Source of the DNA: Plasmopara viticola
Lineage: Eukaryota; Oomycota; Peronosporomycetes; Peronosporales; Peronosporaceae
Assembly: GCA_001695595.3 (NCBI GenBank)
Contig: MBPM02000051.1
Coordinates: forward strand, 62,001 to 126,000
Reading direction: 5' to 3'
Length of the DNA stretch: 64,000 bases
The notes under the pieces were generated by a model, which saw only the letters and a list, made by a program, of their open reading frames with translations, was not told the origin of the DNA and searched no databases. Within the stretch, counting starts at the first letter, position 1. Every line of letters begins with the position of its first letter. A program made the position numbers and the translations under genes. Below, piece by piece: positions 1-9,400 of this stretch.

Positions 1-856
1 CCGCAGCGAGGTCCGGACGCGTGCCGACCATAAGGTACATCAGGCAATCAACAGCATTTTGATACGGCACAACGGTCATAGTGTCACCGTGTTTGCATCA
101 TCCTTCGCACATGAGCTTGGTAAGTTCGAGTCCTGGATCTTGCGGCGTTCTAACAGGTTTGCTCTTTTCCTCATTGAACTTGGTCAAAATCTCGCACAGG
201 CGAACTTGGTTTGCCGCATCGTCAGAGTCCCGATCCTTAAATCCTGCCAGATTTCAATTCCAAGAAAGAAATTAAGCTGCCCTGAATCCGTCATCTCAAA
301 TCGTTTGCTGAGTGCGTGCTTGGTTTCCTGGAGCATCTTGCTGGTATTGCAAGCCAAAATTAAATCGTTGACGTAAAGCGCTACGAACATCATGTCATGG
401 CCATCCCACTTAACAAACACGCAGTGATCCGACTCAAACTTCTTGAATTTCAGTCTTAACATAAAATCGTCAATGGTCTTGCTCCACATGCGGGGCGATT
501 GCTTCAGCCCGTACATTGACCGCTGTAATTTGCACACATAGTCCGGATTTGCCTTGTTTGAAAAGCCATCAGGCTGCGCCATGTAGATATCTTCGTCAAG
601 CTGACCGTTGAGAAATGCTGTCTTGACATCCAGCTGGTGAACCGCAAGTTGGTACTTGGTGGCCAGACTGAGTAGTATCCGAATTGACGTGAACTTGGCC
701 ACAGGCGCAAACGTTTCTTCATAGTCAATGCCAAACTTCTGCTAAAAACCTTTGGCCACCGAACGCGCATTGTAGCGCTCGACTTCGCCAGCTTGAATGT
801 CCTTGACACGAAACACCCATCGATCTCGAACGTGACTGGTCCAATATCCTTTGTAA
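1..856 (-). pseudogene. Copia family 1 element T: reverse transcriptase/RNase H remnant
   Basis: The 3' half of a copia pol, running off the left edge of the window. The longest open stretch (702 down to 184) carries RT motifs: AKFTSIRILLSLA, QLDVKTAFLNG, YGLKQSPRMW and FEMTDSGQLNFFLGI. Continuation at 1-60 reads NAVDCLMYLMVGTRPDLAA, the conserved RT/RNase H connection of Ty1/copia elements. The catalytic YVDD box is YVND (364-375), so the polymerase is expected to be dead even apart from the frameshifts at about 180-250 and 740. The N-terminal end is fused directly to the Gag-pre-integrase region because the integrase is deleted (junction 809-821). The element is minus strand like most of the family-1 copies in the window. 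Confidence 0.9.
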
Positions 857-1222
857 ATCGTCCAACGGAAAAAGATTGCGCGATATTTTTGGAATATGCC
901 ATACTCCACGAAGCATGCCCTTCTTATTTCCGTGGGACGTCTTCATAGACATAACAATGTCGCCAGTCCCGATCGCTTAAACAACACCGTCGTCTGCGAG
1001 ATGTACGTTCTCCGGAGAGATATCCTTGTAATTCCTCATGAACTCTGTCGAAAAAGTCATGTGCTGCGTTGCACCCGAGTCAAGCAGCCATACGCAACTC
1101 GACTTGGTGGTGCTTGAGTTTCCACCAACCGAGAAGTGAAAATCACCAGAGTCGACTTCACTCTGCGCGATATTTGCACGCTGTGCCGGCCGCTGTCGAT
1201 CTGCGTTCTCGCGAATTCTCAC
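809..1222 (-). pseudogene. Copia element T: aspartic protease and start of Gag-pre-integrase domain
   Basis: Reading from 1222 leftwards there is the retropepsin-like active site WLLDSGATQHMTFS (about residues 45-58 of the open stretch), then VHLADDGVV. After a frame change comes the segment leading into the pre-integrase domain (VWHIPKISRNLF, then GRFTKDIGPVTFEIDGCF). In copia polyproteins this protease releases Gag, protease, integrase and RT/RNase H. The active-site Asp-Ser-Gly is intact here. The domain stops at DGCF and runs straight into RT sequence, so the HHCC zinc-binding domain and the integrase core are missing. Confidence 0.85.
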
Positions 1223-1541
1223 GGGGCACTTGGCAATTCAATGCCCGTGTTCCACACAATAATGGCACGCACTGCTGGCCTTAGCAGTCGCTTGGCGTCC
1301 CTTGCGCCTTCCGTTGTCCGACGTCATAAACGCTTGTTCTTGCTCGTGTGTGGCTCCATCGACGCCGCCACCTTGTTCCTTGCGTTTCATCTCTTCGTGT
1401 AATAGACGCGACGTCACAAGTTCCCATGTCAGCGTGTCAGAGCGCGACTTCAGCTCCGTGGTACGAATCACACAGACTTCCAAGAAGCGTGATTACCAGG
1501 TCGTCCTCACTCACCGGGGCGCCAACCGCGTCAAGCTGCTC
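1223..1541 (-). pseudogene. Copia element T: C-terminal part of Gag with CCHC zinc knuckle
   Basis: The reading EQLDAVGAPVSEDDLVITLL, then LTWELVTSRLLHEEMKRKEQ, then a zinc knuckle CHYCVEHGHWIAKC (CX2CX4HX4C, at about 1223-1280) is the C-terminal half of a Ty1/copia Gag (UBN2-like). The knuckle binds RNA during packaging in this family. The region is separated from the N-terminal half of the same Gag by a 334-bp insert (1542-1875). A frameshift lies at about 1480. Confidence 0.85.
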
Positions 1542-1875
1542 ACCCTACGCAACTGTGTCGTTGAGCTGGTCACGCATGATCGAGTTGTTGTCCTGAAGCT
1601 GGTGAAGGCAGTGGAAGTGATCGAGAAGGCTGTGCGGCGATATGTAAAGCGCCCGAACGACATTCAGTTCGATCTGCTGCATTGCGAGCCGCTGGGCTCA
1701 ACCACGGGTGGGTACGCTGTATGCTTCCTTTCACGATGACGGTGTACGAGTATTCGGGCATCGAAAGTGGACAAACGCTGCTATCGCTCAGTGTAGTCCC
1801 AAATGGAAGCGATCAGAAGCTCGTCCCGCAATCAGTTTGCACCAGCGACGCCATCGCACTTGAGGAAGACTATCG
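1542..1875. other. 334-bp foreign insert in gag of element T
   Basis: The Gag reading is interrupted exactly between LA (codons at 1876-1881) and EQLD (ending at 1541). The intact copies Y, U and V have these residues adjacent, so 334 bp were added without loss of gag sequence. The insert resembles no other copia copy or satellite in the window. On the plus strand it has two partly overlapping open stretches, one containing VEVIEKAVRRYVKR and ending at 1737-1739, the other containing YEYSGIESGQTLLSLSV. These look protein-like but I do not recognise them. No target-site duplication or terminal repeats were seen. It could be a captured piece of a host gene or filler DNA from break repair. Confidence 0.6.
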
Positions 1876-2200
1876 AGCCAACGTCTTAAGCTTGTTGATT
1901 TGCTCTACCACACCGTCGCCATCCTCCATCATCGTCGTGAAGAACCTGCGACGAAGGAAGAGCTTGTTCGCCAGGCTCCTCTTTTCGAAGTGTCCCTCCA
2001 ATCTTGACCATCCATCATACGCGTCTTGGGCTGAGCAAACCAGCGGCAGCTGCGAGTCCTCCATCGCAAGACAGATTATCGCCAGCGCCTTTCGAGCCTT
2101 ACGCTTAAAGGTCGACTGGTCCATCGACTTACTCAGCTGCTCAAGCTTTATCTGCCCGCTCGCAACTTCCCAGAGGTCGCACTCCTCTAACACCATTCGC
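1876..2200 (-). pseudogene. Copia element T: N-terminal half of Gag, start codon lost
   Basis: Minus-strand reading MVLEECDLWEVASGQIKLEQ, then STFKRKARKALAIICLAMED, then a stretch ending EQINKLKTLAR. This is the UBN2-type Gag core seen in copies Y, U, W and V. The first about 45 residues, the primer binding site and the 5' leader are missing; the coding sequence abuts a partial LTR at 2201. No stop codon is seen inside this half, so the damage is truncation at the 5' side plus the insert at 1542-1875. Confidence 0.85.
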
Positions 2201-2272
2201 TGAAGAAGGCAAAATGCAAAGTGAATATATAAGTTCCTTAGCTCGCAACTATATGCTACCTTAAGCCAATGA
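2201..2272 (-). mobile_element. Partial family-1 LTR (3' end only)
   Basis: 72 bp matching the 3' end of the family-1 LTR (shared block around GCAAAGTGAATATA, then TTCGCAACT-like and AAGCCAATGA). It lies in direct tandem with the nearly full LTR at 2273-2547. It fuses to the truncated gag of element T on the left and probably marks a recombination or slippage junction. Confidence 0.75.
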
Positions 2273-2547
2273 TGAAGAATAAGTCGAAGTGAGCACTTGT
2301 TGGTAGAATGCAAAGTGAATATATCTGTAAGTTCCTTAGTTCGCAACTACATGCTCTAAGCCAATGATTTATCTAAGCCAATCAGAACGACTTACCATTC
2401 GGGCGCAATCATCTTCCCATCCCAAAACCAATCTTTTGCCCATCTTAAACCCGCTCCTTCAAGCAGTCATCAACTGCTTGCAGATACCGGTACTTACTGA
2501 TATGTTGTTGCTGGTCGAGGCGTTACTTTCATAGCATCTTCGACGAA
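2273..2547 (-). mobile_element. Family-1 copia LTR between elements T and U
   Basis: About 275 bp. On the minus strand it begins near TCGTCGAAGATGCTATG and ends near CACTTCGACTTATTCTTCA, as in the other family-1 LTRs of the window (2547 down to 2273). The minus strand contains the AT-rich block ATATATTCACTTTGCATTC found in all copies; it may hold the promoter, although this is inferred from position only. On the right it abuts truncated protease of element U, so it is not a normal pol/LTR border. Confidence 0.8.
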
Positions 2548-3587
2548 AGTTTTTCACTCCACGCGAAGTCGTCATCGACATTGTAATGTCGCCTATTTTA
2601 ATCGCCTAAGCCACACCGTCGTCGGCAAGATGCACGTCAATTGGTGCAATCTTGGTATAATTTTTCATGAAGTCATTTGAGAAAGTCGTGCTGCGTCGCA
2701 CCTGAGTCGACCAGCCAAACGTTGCTTGCCTTGACGGCTCCTAAACTGCCGCCAACCGAAAAAAAGGTAGTCACCAAAGTCTTCTTCACTCTGTGCTACG
2801 TGAGCTCGTTGCGGTTTTTGCCGCTCCGCGTTCTCGCGAATTCGCACTGGCACTTGGCGATCCAACGTCCGTGCTCTCCACAGTAATGACATGCGCTGGA
2901 GGTTGCCGTCCCTTGCGCGTCCGCTGTGGCTTGTCAAAAACGCTTGACCTTGGCCTGACGCGCTGCCTTCCTATCCCCATGTAATAGCCGCGACGTCACC
3001 AGCTCCCACGTGAGTGAGTCAGCTCTAGACTTCAACGCCGTGATAAGAAACTGGTATGACTCGTTAAGGCTAGCAAGAAGCGTGATCACCAAGTCGTCCT
3101 CGCTGACCGGAGCGCCAACCGCGTCCAGCTGCTCCGCCAGCGTCTTGATCTTGTTGATGTGCTGCAACACATCATCACCTTCGTTTATCATCGTCGTGAA
3201 GAAGCGCCGACGAAGAAAGAGCTTGTTCGCTAAACTCTTCTTCTCGAACTGCCCTTCTAGACGCGACCATGCATCCTGCGCACCTTTCGCCGACCGAATC
3301 AACGGTAGCTGAGAGTCCTCCATGGCAAGGCAGATGATGGCCATAGCCTTGCGGGAATTGCGCTTGTACGTGCTTTGATTCAGCTGTGTAAGGCAGTGCT
3401 CGTACTTGATCTCACCGCTCGTGACCTCCCACATATCGCGCCCTTCCAGCACCATTTGCAACTTGAACTTCCACGTATGGGAGTTTGTTCCGTCGAACTT
3501 GTTGATACGCGAGGGTGCGGCGACGTCCATGGCAAGGGCTTGGTCGTTGTCGGAGAACAGGGCAGAGTGTGCGGGGCATGGGCTCAT
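2548..3587 (-). pseudogene. Copia element U: gag and protease, 3' truncated
   Basis: Gag starts at 3587 (MSPCPAHSALFS), chosen because the same MSP start inside the primer binding site recurs in V, Y and family 2. The open stretch 3587-2934 gives INKFDGTNSHTWKFK, MVLEGRDMWEV, AKGAQDAWSRLEGQFEK, EQLDAVGAPVSEDD and LTWELVTSRLLH. After a frameshift near 2935 come the zinc-knuckle region (about 2850-2900), RIRENAERQKPQRAHVAQS, and protease VWLVDSGATQHD at about 2690-2720. The sequence ends at TTSRGVKN (2548), before the pre-integrase domain, and joins an LTR. Integrase, RT and RNase H are gone. Confidence 0.88.
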
Positions 3588-3591
3588 AACC
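3580..3591 (-). other. Primer binding site of element U (initiator tRNA-Met anticodon arm)
   Basis: Minus strand GGTTATGAGCCC lies directly 3' of the LTR that starts at 3592. It is complementary to the anticodon stem-loop of eukaryotic initiator tRNA-Met (GGGCTCATAACC), as in the half-tRNA priming described for Drosophila copia. The ATG inside it is the gag start codon. Confidence 0.75.
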
Positions 3592-3777
3592 TGAAGAATA
3601 AGTCGAAGTGAGCACTTGTTGGTAGAATGCAAAGTGAATATATTTATAAGGTCCTGCAACTACATGCAACCTCTAAGCCAATGATTTATCTGAGCCAATC
3701 AGAACAACTTACCATCTGGGCGCAATCATCTTCCCATCCCAAAGTCGATCTTTTGCCCATCTTGAACCGGCTCCTCC
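3592..3777 (-). mobile_element. 5' LTR of element U, truncated at its 5' end
   Basis: Matches the 3' two thirds of the family-1 LTR (starting at TTCTTCA next to the primer binding site). It breaks off at 3777 in the block CTTGAACCGGCTCCTC, where plus-strand integrase sequence of element H begins. About 85-90 bp of LTR are missing. Confidence 0.8.
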
Positions 3778-4500
3778 GACCATTGTGACGACCGGCCGCA
3801 GCATGCTTCACCACGGGGTGGACAAGCGTTTTTGGGCTGAAGCGGCGATGACGCCGATCTACATCAAGAATTGACTGCCGTCGCCCAAGATCCCCGGATA
3901 AACGCCGTACGAGATTGTGTACAAGTCGAAGCCCAACGTTAAGCACATGCGAGTCTTCGGGTGCAAGGCCTACGTTTTGACGCTGGAGAAAAGCGACAGA
4001 AGTGGGACCCAAAAGCTCGTGAAGGCAGTTTCATGGGCAACGAAAAACAATTCAAGGCGTATCGCGTTTATGACATCGAGGCGGGGAAGGATGTGATCTC
4101 TCGCGATGTCACTTTCGACGAAACAAGCTTCAACACGAGCTCGGTCGACGAACATCCCGAAGTCGAGGAAGCTATTGAGTACCTGGACGACCTCGAGGTA
4201 TCTGACTCTAAAGAAGTAAGCGTCTACAAGCAGGCGGGGAAGCGAAAAGCGGACTCCGATCCGGACACGCGTCGAAGTTCAAGTGGTCCACGTTGTCGAA
4301 CTGTACTTGAAGAAACAAGCGCAACTGCAATGACTCGGACGATCAAGGTCAAGATTTCTCGGCCCAAGAAGCGAAAACGGAGGACAAAGGTGACAGCGAC
4401 TCCACTCCGCCTATGTTTTTGCGAGCAAGTGCAAACGCAGTGGATGCAAGCGACAGCGCTGAGCCGAAGACCTTCCAAGATGCCGTAAACGGGCCGATTA
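3778..4500 (+). pseudogene. Copia element H: integrase C-terminus and linker
   Basis: Plus-strand reading TIVTTGRSMLHHGVDKRFW, AEAAMTPIYIKN, LPSPKIPG and VKHMRVFGCKAYVLT, followed by AYRVYDIEAGKDVISRDVTF and a charged linker. This matches the integrase C-terminal region of family 2 (A, B, C) at moderate identity, so H is a separate, older subfamily. Two in-frame stops (around 3873 and 3900) and a frameshift near 3985 disrupt it. Everything upstream of the integrase catalytic Glu region has been replaced by the truncated LTR of element U. Confidence 0.85.
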
Positions 4501-5224
4501 AGTTTACTGGCGCAAGGCCATTCGTGCGATACTCAAGTCGATGCGTCTTCGCAGGGTGTTTCGTGCTGCCAAGTTACCCAAAAATAAACGCGCGGTTGGG
4601 ACTAAGTGGGTCTCTAAATCAAGCGCAAAGCGGATGGGTCCATCGAGAAGTACAAGGCTCGACTCGTCGCGAAGGGTTTCGTGCAGAAGTACGGCACTGA
4701 CTACACGAAGACGTTCTCTCCTGTCGTGAAGTACGTGACACTTAGCATGACCATCGCCATCACTAAGCTCTTCGGATGGCCTCTGGATCAACTTGACGTC
4801 GCTACTGCCTTCCTGTACGGATTGATGAAGGAGAAGGTATTCTGCTGCGTGTTCGAGGGTGTTGAGCTGGATGACGGATTTGACTGCGTAGAGCTTTTGA
4901 AGGCGATCTACCATCTCAACCAAGCTTCGCGAGTATGGAACGAGACTTTTGACGAGTACGTTCGCTTAATTGATTCGCGCCTCAAACTACGATATGTGCC
5001 TCTACATCAAGGATGTCAACGTGGTATACGTCGACGACGTTCTGATCACCGGAAGCTCTAAGACACTTAATGATGAAGTAAAGCGCCAGCTCGAGGGTCG
5101 ATTCAAGATGACCGACAGATGCAAGTGTTCCTTCATTCTTGGCATCGAAGTCATCGACAACAAGGACGGGATCGTGACGTTAAACCGAGCGCGCTACATC
5201 AACGACATTTTGGAGCGTTTCGGC
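4501..5224 (+). pseudogene. Copia element H: reverse transcriptase, first part
   Basis: RT motifs in order on the plus strand: [41 protein letters not shown], a VFEGVELDD block, LLKAIYHLNQASRVWNETF and the intact catalytic box VVYVDDVLITGSS (about 5027-5065), then GRFKMTDRCKCSFILGIEV and ARYINDILERFG. The reading changes frame near 4500, 4680 and 4970. It stops at codon FG because the 27.4-kb nest is inserted there; the next residues (MQNCKLVASP) resume at 32606. Confidence 0.88.
5220..5224 (+). repeat. Left target-site duplication TCGGC of the 27.4-kb nest
   Basis: TCGGC ends the left half of element H. The same 5 bp open the right half at 32601-32605, so joining the halves with one copy restores the RT reading across FG/M. 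Five bp is the usual size for copia integration. Confidence 0.8.
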
Positions 5225-5370
5225 TAAAGAAAAAATCGAAGTGAGCACTAGTTGGTAGAATGCAAAGTAAATATATTTATAAGGTCCTTAGTTTGCAACT
5301 ACATGCTACCTCTAAGCCAATGATTTATTTAAGCCAATCAGAACGACTTACTAACTGGGCGCACCAACGC
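5225..5370 (-). mobile_element. Outer left LTR of the nest, partial
   Basis: 146 bp of the 3' part of a family-1 LTR, starting directly after the TCGGC duplication. It shares AAAGTAAATATATTTATAAG with the outer right LTR (32277-32600), whereas most inner LTRs have AAAGTGAATA. The 5' part of the LTR and the end of pol are deleted, so RNase H sequence abuts it at 5371. Confidence 0.78.
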
Positions 5371-6590
5371 AATCGATCCTTGATTATCCTCGAATATCTT
5401 GACTGCTTCATCAGGAGCCACTCAACCTATTTCGCACAGAAAGAATTTGAGCGAAATTGCTTCTTGGGTAGCTTCGGGAAGCCCCATGTATTCCGCCTCC
5501 GTTGATGACAGCACAACTGTTCGCTGTTTCTTACTTCGTAAGCAAATGCATCCGCCGTTCGTCATGAATGCATATCCGCTTGTACTCTTTCTTGCGCCAA
5601 CATCTCCAGCCCAATCCGCATCCAAATAGCCTCAAGTCCTTTGTTGCTATCCGCTCGAAAATCGATACCATGAGTTTGTGTGCCTTGAATATATCGAAAC
5701 ACTCTCTTGAGTGCCTGCCAATGAGTTGGACACGGGTCCACCGCGAATTGACTTAGTGCTCCAACGGCTGCGACAAGATCCGGGCGCGTGCCTCCCACCA
5801 AGTACATCAAACAGCCGACCGCATTCCGGTAGGGAACATTTGCCATGGTTTCGTGATGCTTACAGCCTCCTTCGCACATCCTTAGTAAGCTTGAGACCTT
5901 GTTCTTGAGGCGTCTTGACGGGGTTGCTGTTATTATTTTTGAACTCCTTTGGGATACTGCTCGCAAACTTGGACTGCCTCACGATCACCTTTCCAGCTTT
6001 TAAATCTTGATCAATTTTCATGCCAAGAAAACACATGAGCTGGACCATATCTGTCATTTCAAATCGACCACTTAGCGCTTGCTTGGTGTCTTGTAGCAAT
6101 GTTGAGCTGCTGCTTGCAAGAATGAGAACGTCGACATAAAGAGCGATAGAAACGTATCTTTACCGTCACGCATAAAGCATATGCAGTGGCTAGACACGCA
6201 CCTTTTGAACTTGGGTTGAAGCACGAAGTCGTCAATAATTTTATTCCACATACGCGTCGACTGCTTTAATCCGTACAGCGATCGCTCGAGCTTGCAAACG
6301 AAATCTGGACACTTTTCATCGACAAATCCATCCGGCTGTGTCATGTAGATGTCGTCATCAAGAAGCCCGTTCAAAAATGCAGTCTTGACATCCATTTGAT
6401 GCACAGTATAGCTGTACTTGGCTGACAGACTGAGAGGAATTCGAATTGAAGTGAACTTGGCCACTGGCGCGAACGTTTCTTCACAGTCGACGCCATACTT
6501 TTGTGTAAATCATTTGGCCACTAAACGCGCCTTGTACCGCTCGACTTCGCCGACTATACTTTTTTCTTGATTGTAAACACCCATCTGTTG
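5371..6590 (-). pseudogene. Copia element X: RT and RNase H (interrupted by the A-B-C array)
   Basis: Read leftwards from 6590: RWVFTIK-like start, ERYKARLVAK, EETFAPVAKFTSIRIPLSLS, HQMDVKTAFLNGLLDDDIY, YGLKQSTRMWNK, SGRFEMTDMVQLMCFLGMKI, VPYRNAVGCLMYLVGGTRPDL and the RNase H block MDADWAGDVGARKSTSGY with SSTEAEYMGLPEATQ. The catalytic box is YVDV instead of YVDD (6127-6138). Several frameshifts are present (about 5620, 5900, 6090). The C-terminal end of RNase H is deleted at 5371. The first RT codons lie beyond the array at 19757-19808. Confidence 0.9.
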
Positions 6591-6595
6591 CCTAT
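6591..6595. repeat. Left target-site duplication CCTAT of the A-B-C array
   Basis: CCTAT at 6591-6595 is repeated at 19752-19756. Removing the array and one copy restores CATCTGTTG-CCTAT-CGCTTTGCG, which matches, as reverse complement, the uninterrupted RT of copy Z near 24391-24416. Confidence 0.88.
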
Positions 6596-6854
6596 TGTTG
6601 GACGAGCTGAAGAGGACGAAGGTATTGAAGCGAAGAGTCTGCGCGGAGGAGAAACGGAGCGAGACACTTGAGCAGAAGAAGGAATATTTGGAAAATATTG
6701 AATTCTTGGGACTTACACTTCTACTTCTCGTTACCACTCATTCTACATAACGCAATTACCTTTAACCGTAAAAAGTAAAAACTATGTTGAACCGCGGTTT
6801 GGATTGGAGCGGGTTGGGGCTGTGTACGTTACCTGAAACCCACAACCCTCAATA
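6596..6854 (-). mobile_element. Family-2 LTR, left edge of array (3' LTR of A)
   Basis: 259 bp, minus strand TATTGAGGG to CCAACA, next to the polypurine tract of A and abutting CCTAT. The terminal dinucleotides are TA and CA rather than TG and CA. Its TTACGGTTAAAGG and GTGGTAACGAGAAG blocks are shared by the other three LTRs. Confidence 0.88.
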
Positions 6855-6866
6855 CGCCCCCTCAAT
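6855..6866 (-). other. Polypurine tract of A overlapping the pol stop codon
   Basis: Minus strand ATTGAGGGGGCG directly before the 3' LTR. The TGA in it (6862-6864) is the pol stop (reading GIHACSH, then stop). B (11133-11144) and C (15435-15446) have the same arrangement. Confidence 0.75.
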
Positions 6867-8499
6867 GCGAACACGCATGTATGCCGAGCGCTTCCATCAA
6901 GTCCTTGTGGCGCGGTCCAGGTAGTCCCTTCGTCATGGTGTCCGCCAGCATGATAGCAGTCTCGCAGTACTCCAAATTCACTTCACCGCGCTTGACCTCA
7001 TCACGAATGTGGTGATACTTGATGTCGAGTGCTTGGCCCGACCATGATTTACCGAAGTCTTCGTCATCTTGATTGTCTTCCATGGTCTTGAGCTCGGGCT
7101 TCGACTTGTTCATCGCTGCAGCCAGAATCTCGCAGAGTAGAAGGTGCACCCATTTGCCTTCTTGAATCGCAAGACTTAGCGCTATGTACTCCGCTTCGCT
7201 TGTTGACAGCGACACACTTGATTGCTTCTTGCCTCCCCTGCTCACACGAGCACCCATCAGCATAAACACATAGCCTCAAGTCGACTTGCGGTCAGCATGA
7301 TCTCCGGCCCAGTCTGCGTCAGAATATCCACGAAAGTCCACCTTGTTGCCGGGCTTGAAACAAAGACTGTGTGACTTGGTCCCTTGTAGCATAGAATGCG
7401 CTTGACTGCAATTCAGTGCTCGGCTTGTGGATTCTCCATGAAGCGCGAGACGTAGCCAACAGCAAAGGCAATGTCTGGACGTGTTCCGGTCGTCAAGTGC
7501 ATGAGAGTACACACTGCTTCACGAAATAGAGCGTTGACCTTGGAAGTTGCATTACTCGAAACCAGTCGGAAACTCATGTCCGTCGGACTCATCACAGCCT
7601 TGCAGTCGTCCATGCCAAAACGCTTGAGAATGTCCTCCACGTAGCGTCGCTGGCACATTGTCACGCTGCTATCAGCGTTGTTTACTAGCTCGATACCCAG
7701 AACAAACGCACACTTGCCGCTGTCCGGCATCTCAAAGCGCGTCTGTAAGTCACTCTTGGTTCGCGCGATATGTTCACTTGAGCTGCCGGTAAGTAGCACA
7801 TCATCGATGTACACCAGCAAAAATACACACTTGCCGTCTGTTACTTTGATGTACAGACATGGGTTGAAAAAGGACACATGGAAATCGATCGAGCACACAA
7901 ACTCGTCAAACGTCTCGTTCCATACGCGCAAAGCTTGCTTCAGGCCGTTAATCGCCTTGACCAACTCCAAACAACTGTAATCACCGTCAAGCTCCACTCC
8001 TTCGGGCACCACACAATACACGACTTATTTCATAACGCCGTAGAGGAACGCCGTCACCACATCAAGTTGCTCCAGAGGCCACCCAAAGTAGGTGGTCAAG
8101 CTGATCACCATTCGCAATGTCACATACTTGACAACGGGCGAGAACGTTTCCGTGTAGTCGATGGTGTACTTTTGCTTGGACTCCCTAGCCACGAGGCGAG
8201 CCTTGTACCAATCCATCTGCCTTGTGCTTGATCTTGAACACCCACTTGATTCCAATGGCTTGCTGTCCGGTGAGCAGTTTAGCAGCTCGAAACACACCAC
8301 GAAGTTGCAATGAGTCCAGTTCTTCATGGAATGCCTTACGCCAGTGAACTTGGTCAGGCCCGCTAACAGCATCTTGAAATGTCGTTGGCTCTGACAGATT
8401 GCCGGCTTCGACCGCGTTGGCACTCGCTCGCCAAAAGACAAAAGAGGTAGGATCGTCACCCGATATGGCTTTCTCTTGTTCCTTCATATAGAGTGACAT
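6862..8499 (-). pseudogene. Family-2 copia A: RT and RNase H
   Basis: RT is read leftwards from 8499: linker [65 protein letters not shown], then a TAA stop (8025-8027), then VPEGVELDGDYSCLELVKA, catalytic YIDD (7800-7811) and PDIAFAVGYVSRFMENPQ. RNase H follows with FRGYSDADWAGDHADRKST, a TGA (7276-7278), SLSTSEAEYIALSLAIQEGK and IKYHHIRDEVKRGEVNLEY. The TAA and TGA stops are shared with B and C. An 11-bp deletion after EDNQ (near 7066-7070) is shared with B but not C; a nearby 1-bp loss restores the frame in A. Domain order and length are normal for copia. Confidence 0.92.
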
Positions 8500-9400
8500 C
8501 CGATCGACTGATCTGCGCTTGGCTCGACGTTCGTTTGACCCTTCAGGGGCACTTCCTTCTTCAAGTTCAGCTCCGTGATGCTCATGGTTGGTGTTGTCGA
8601 GTCGCGATCGGTATTCGCTCCTTGCGTTTTCCTGCCTGCTTGAAGATCATCGGGTGAGTTGCATCCGGATCACTGATGCTTAGCGAGACGAGGTCGAAAT
8701 CATCATCGTCATCGCCATCATCACTAAAACCCATATCCAAAATCCCGAAACTTGATTCGTCGAAGGTGACATCGCGGGTAATCACCACTTGCCTAGCTTC
8801 AATGTCAAAAACCCTGTAGGCCTTGGACACCTCTTCGTAACCCTTGGGGTCCCACTTGAGCCGTTTTCTCTTAGGAGTGAGAACGTATGTCCGGCACCCA
8901 AAAACACGCATATGCTTGACGCTTGACTCGTGCTTGTGCTCAATCTCAAAAGGAAATTTGTCGTTGATCTTGGGCGACGGAAGACGATTCTTGATGTAGA
9001 TGGCTACCATAGCAGCTTCACCCCAAAAAAACTTGTCCAACTTAGCATGGTGCAATGTGCTGCGGCCGATTGTGACGATGGTCCTAATGGCGCGCTCCGC
9101 TATGCCGCTGGTCTGATGTGCGTATGGCACCGTGATTTGCTGCTCGATACCTTCATCTTCGTAGAAAACTTGAAGCAAGCTAGTTGCAAACTCACGGGCT
9201 CCGTCGTGTCGTACAAACTTGACCTTCTTGCCGAACTGGGTCTGCACCATCAAGATGTACTTCTTGACACAGTCCTCGCTCTCAGACTTGGCTCGCGGGC
9301 AGAGACCCTTCATGCACCCGCTAGCTTCATCCACGATCAGCAAGAAATACTTGCCCGCCGAGAGAGTTTGCCTCCATGGGCCCGCAGATGTCGAAGTGGA
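8500..9400 (-). pseudogene. Family-2 copia A: integrase
   Basis: The integrase core reads [10 protein letters not shown] (first Asp), VKFVRHDGAREF (second Asp) and SGIAERAIRT (Glu). The spacing of 35 residues between the second Asp and Glu is the D,D35E signature, and all three catalytic residues are present. The C-terminal part follows (STLHHAKLDKFFWGEAAM, KNRLPSPKIND, MRVFGCRTYVLT, AYRVFDIEARQVVI) with an acidic linker (SDDGDDDDDFD). A lacks 21 bp (ARTGIFV) present in B and C, near 8842. The frame linking it to the protease region is lost through a 2-bp deletion near 9358, shared with B. Confidence 0.9.

Noticed and set aside
1542..1875. Alba-like or other named domain in the gag insert
   Set aside because: The resemblance is a few residues only and the frame is short; no family could be supported without a search.
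3580..3591. GGGCTCATAACC on the plus strand as a tRNA-Met gene fragment
   Set aside because: Only the anticodon-arm sequence is present, always at the LTR/gag border; it is the primer binding site.
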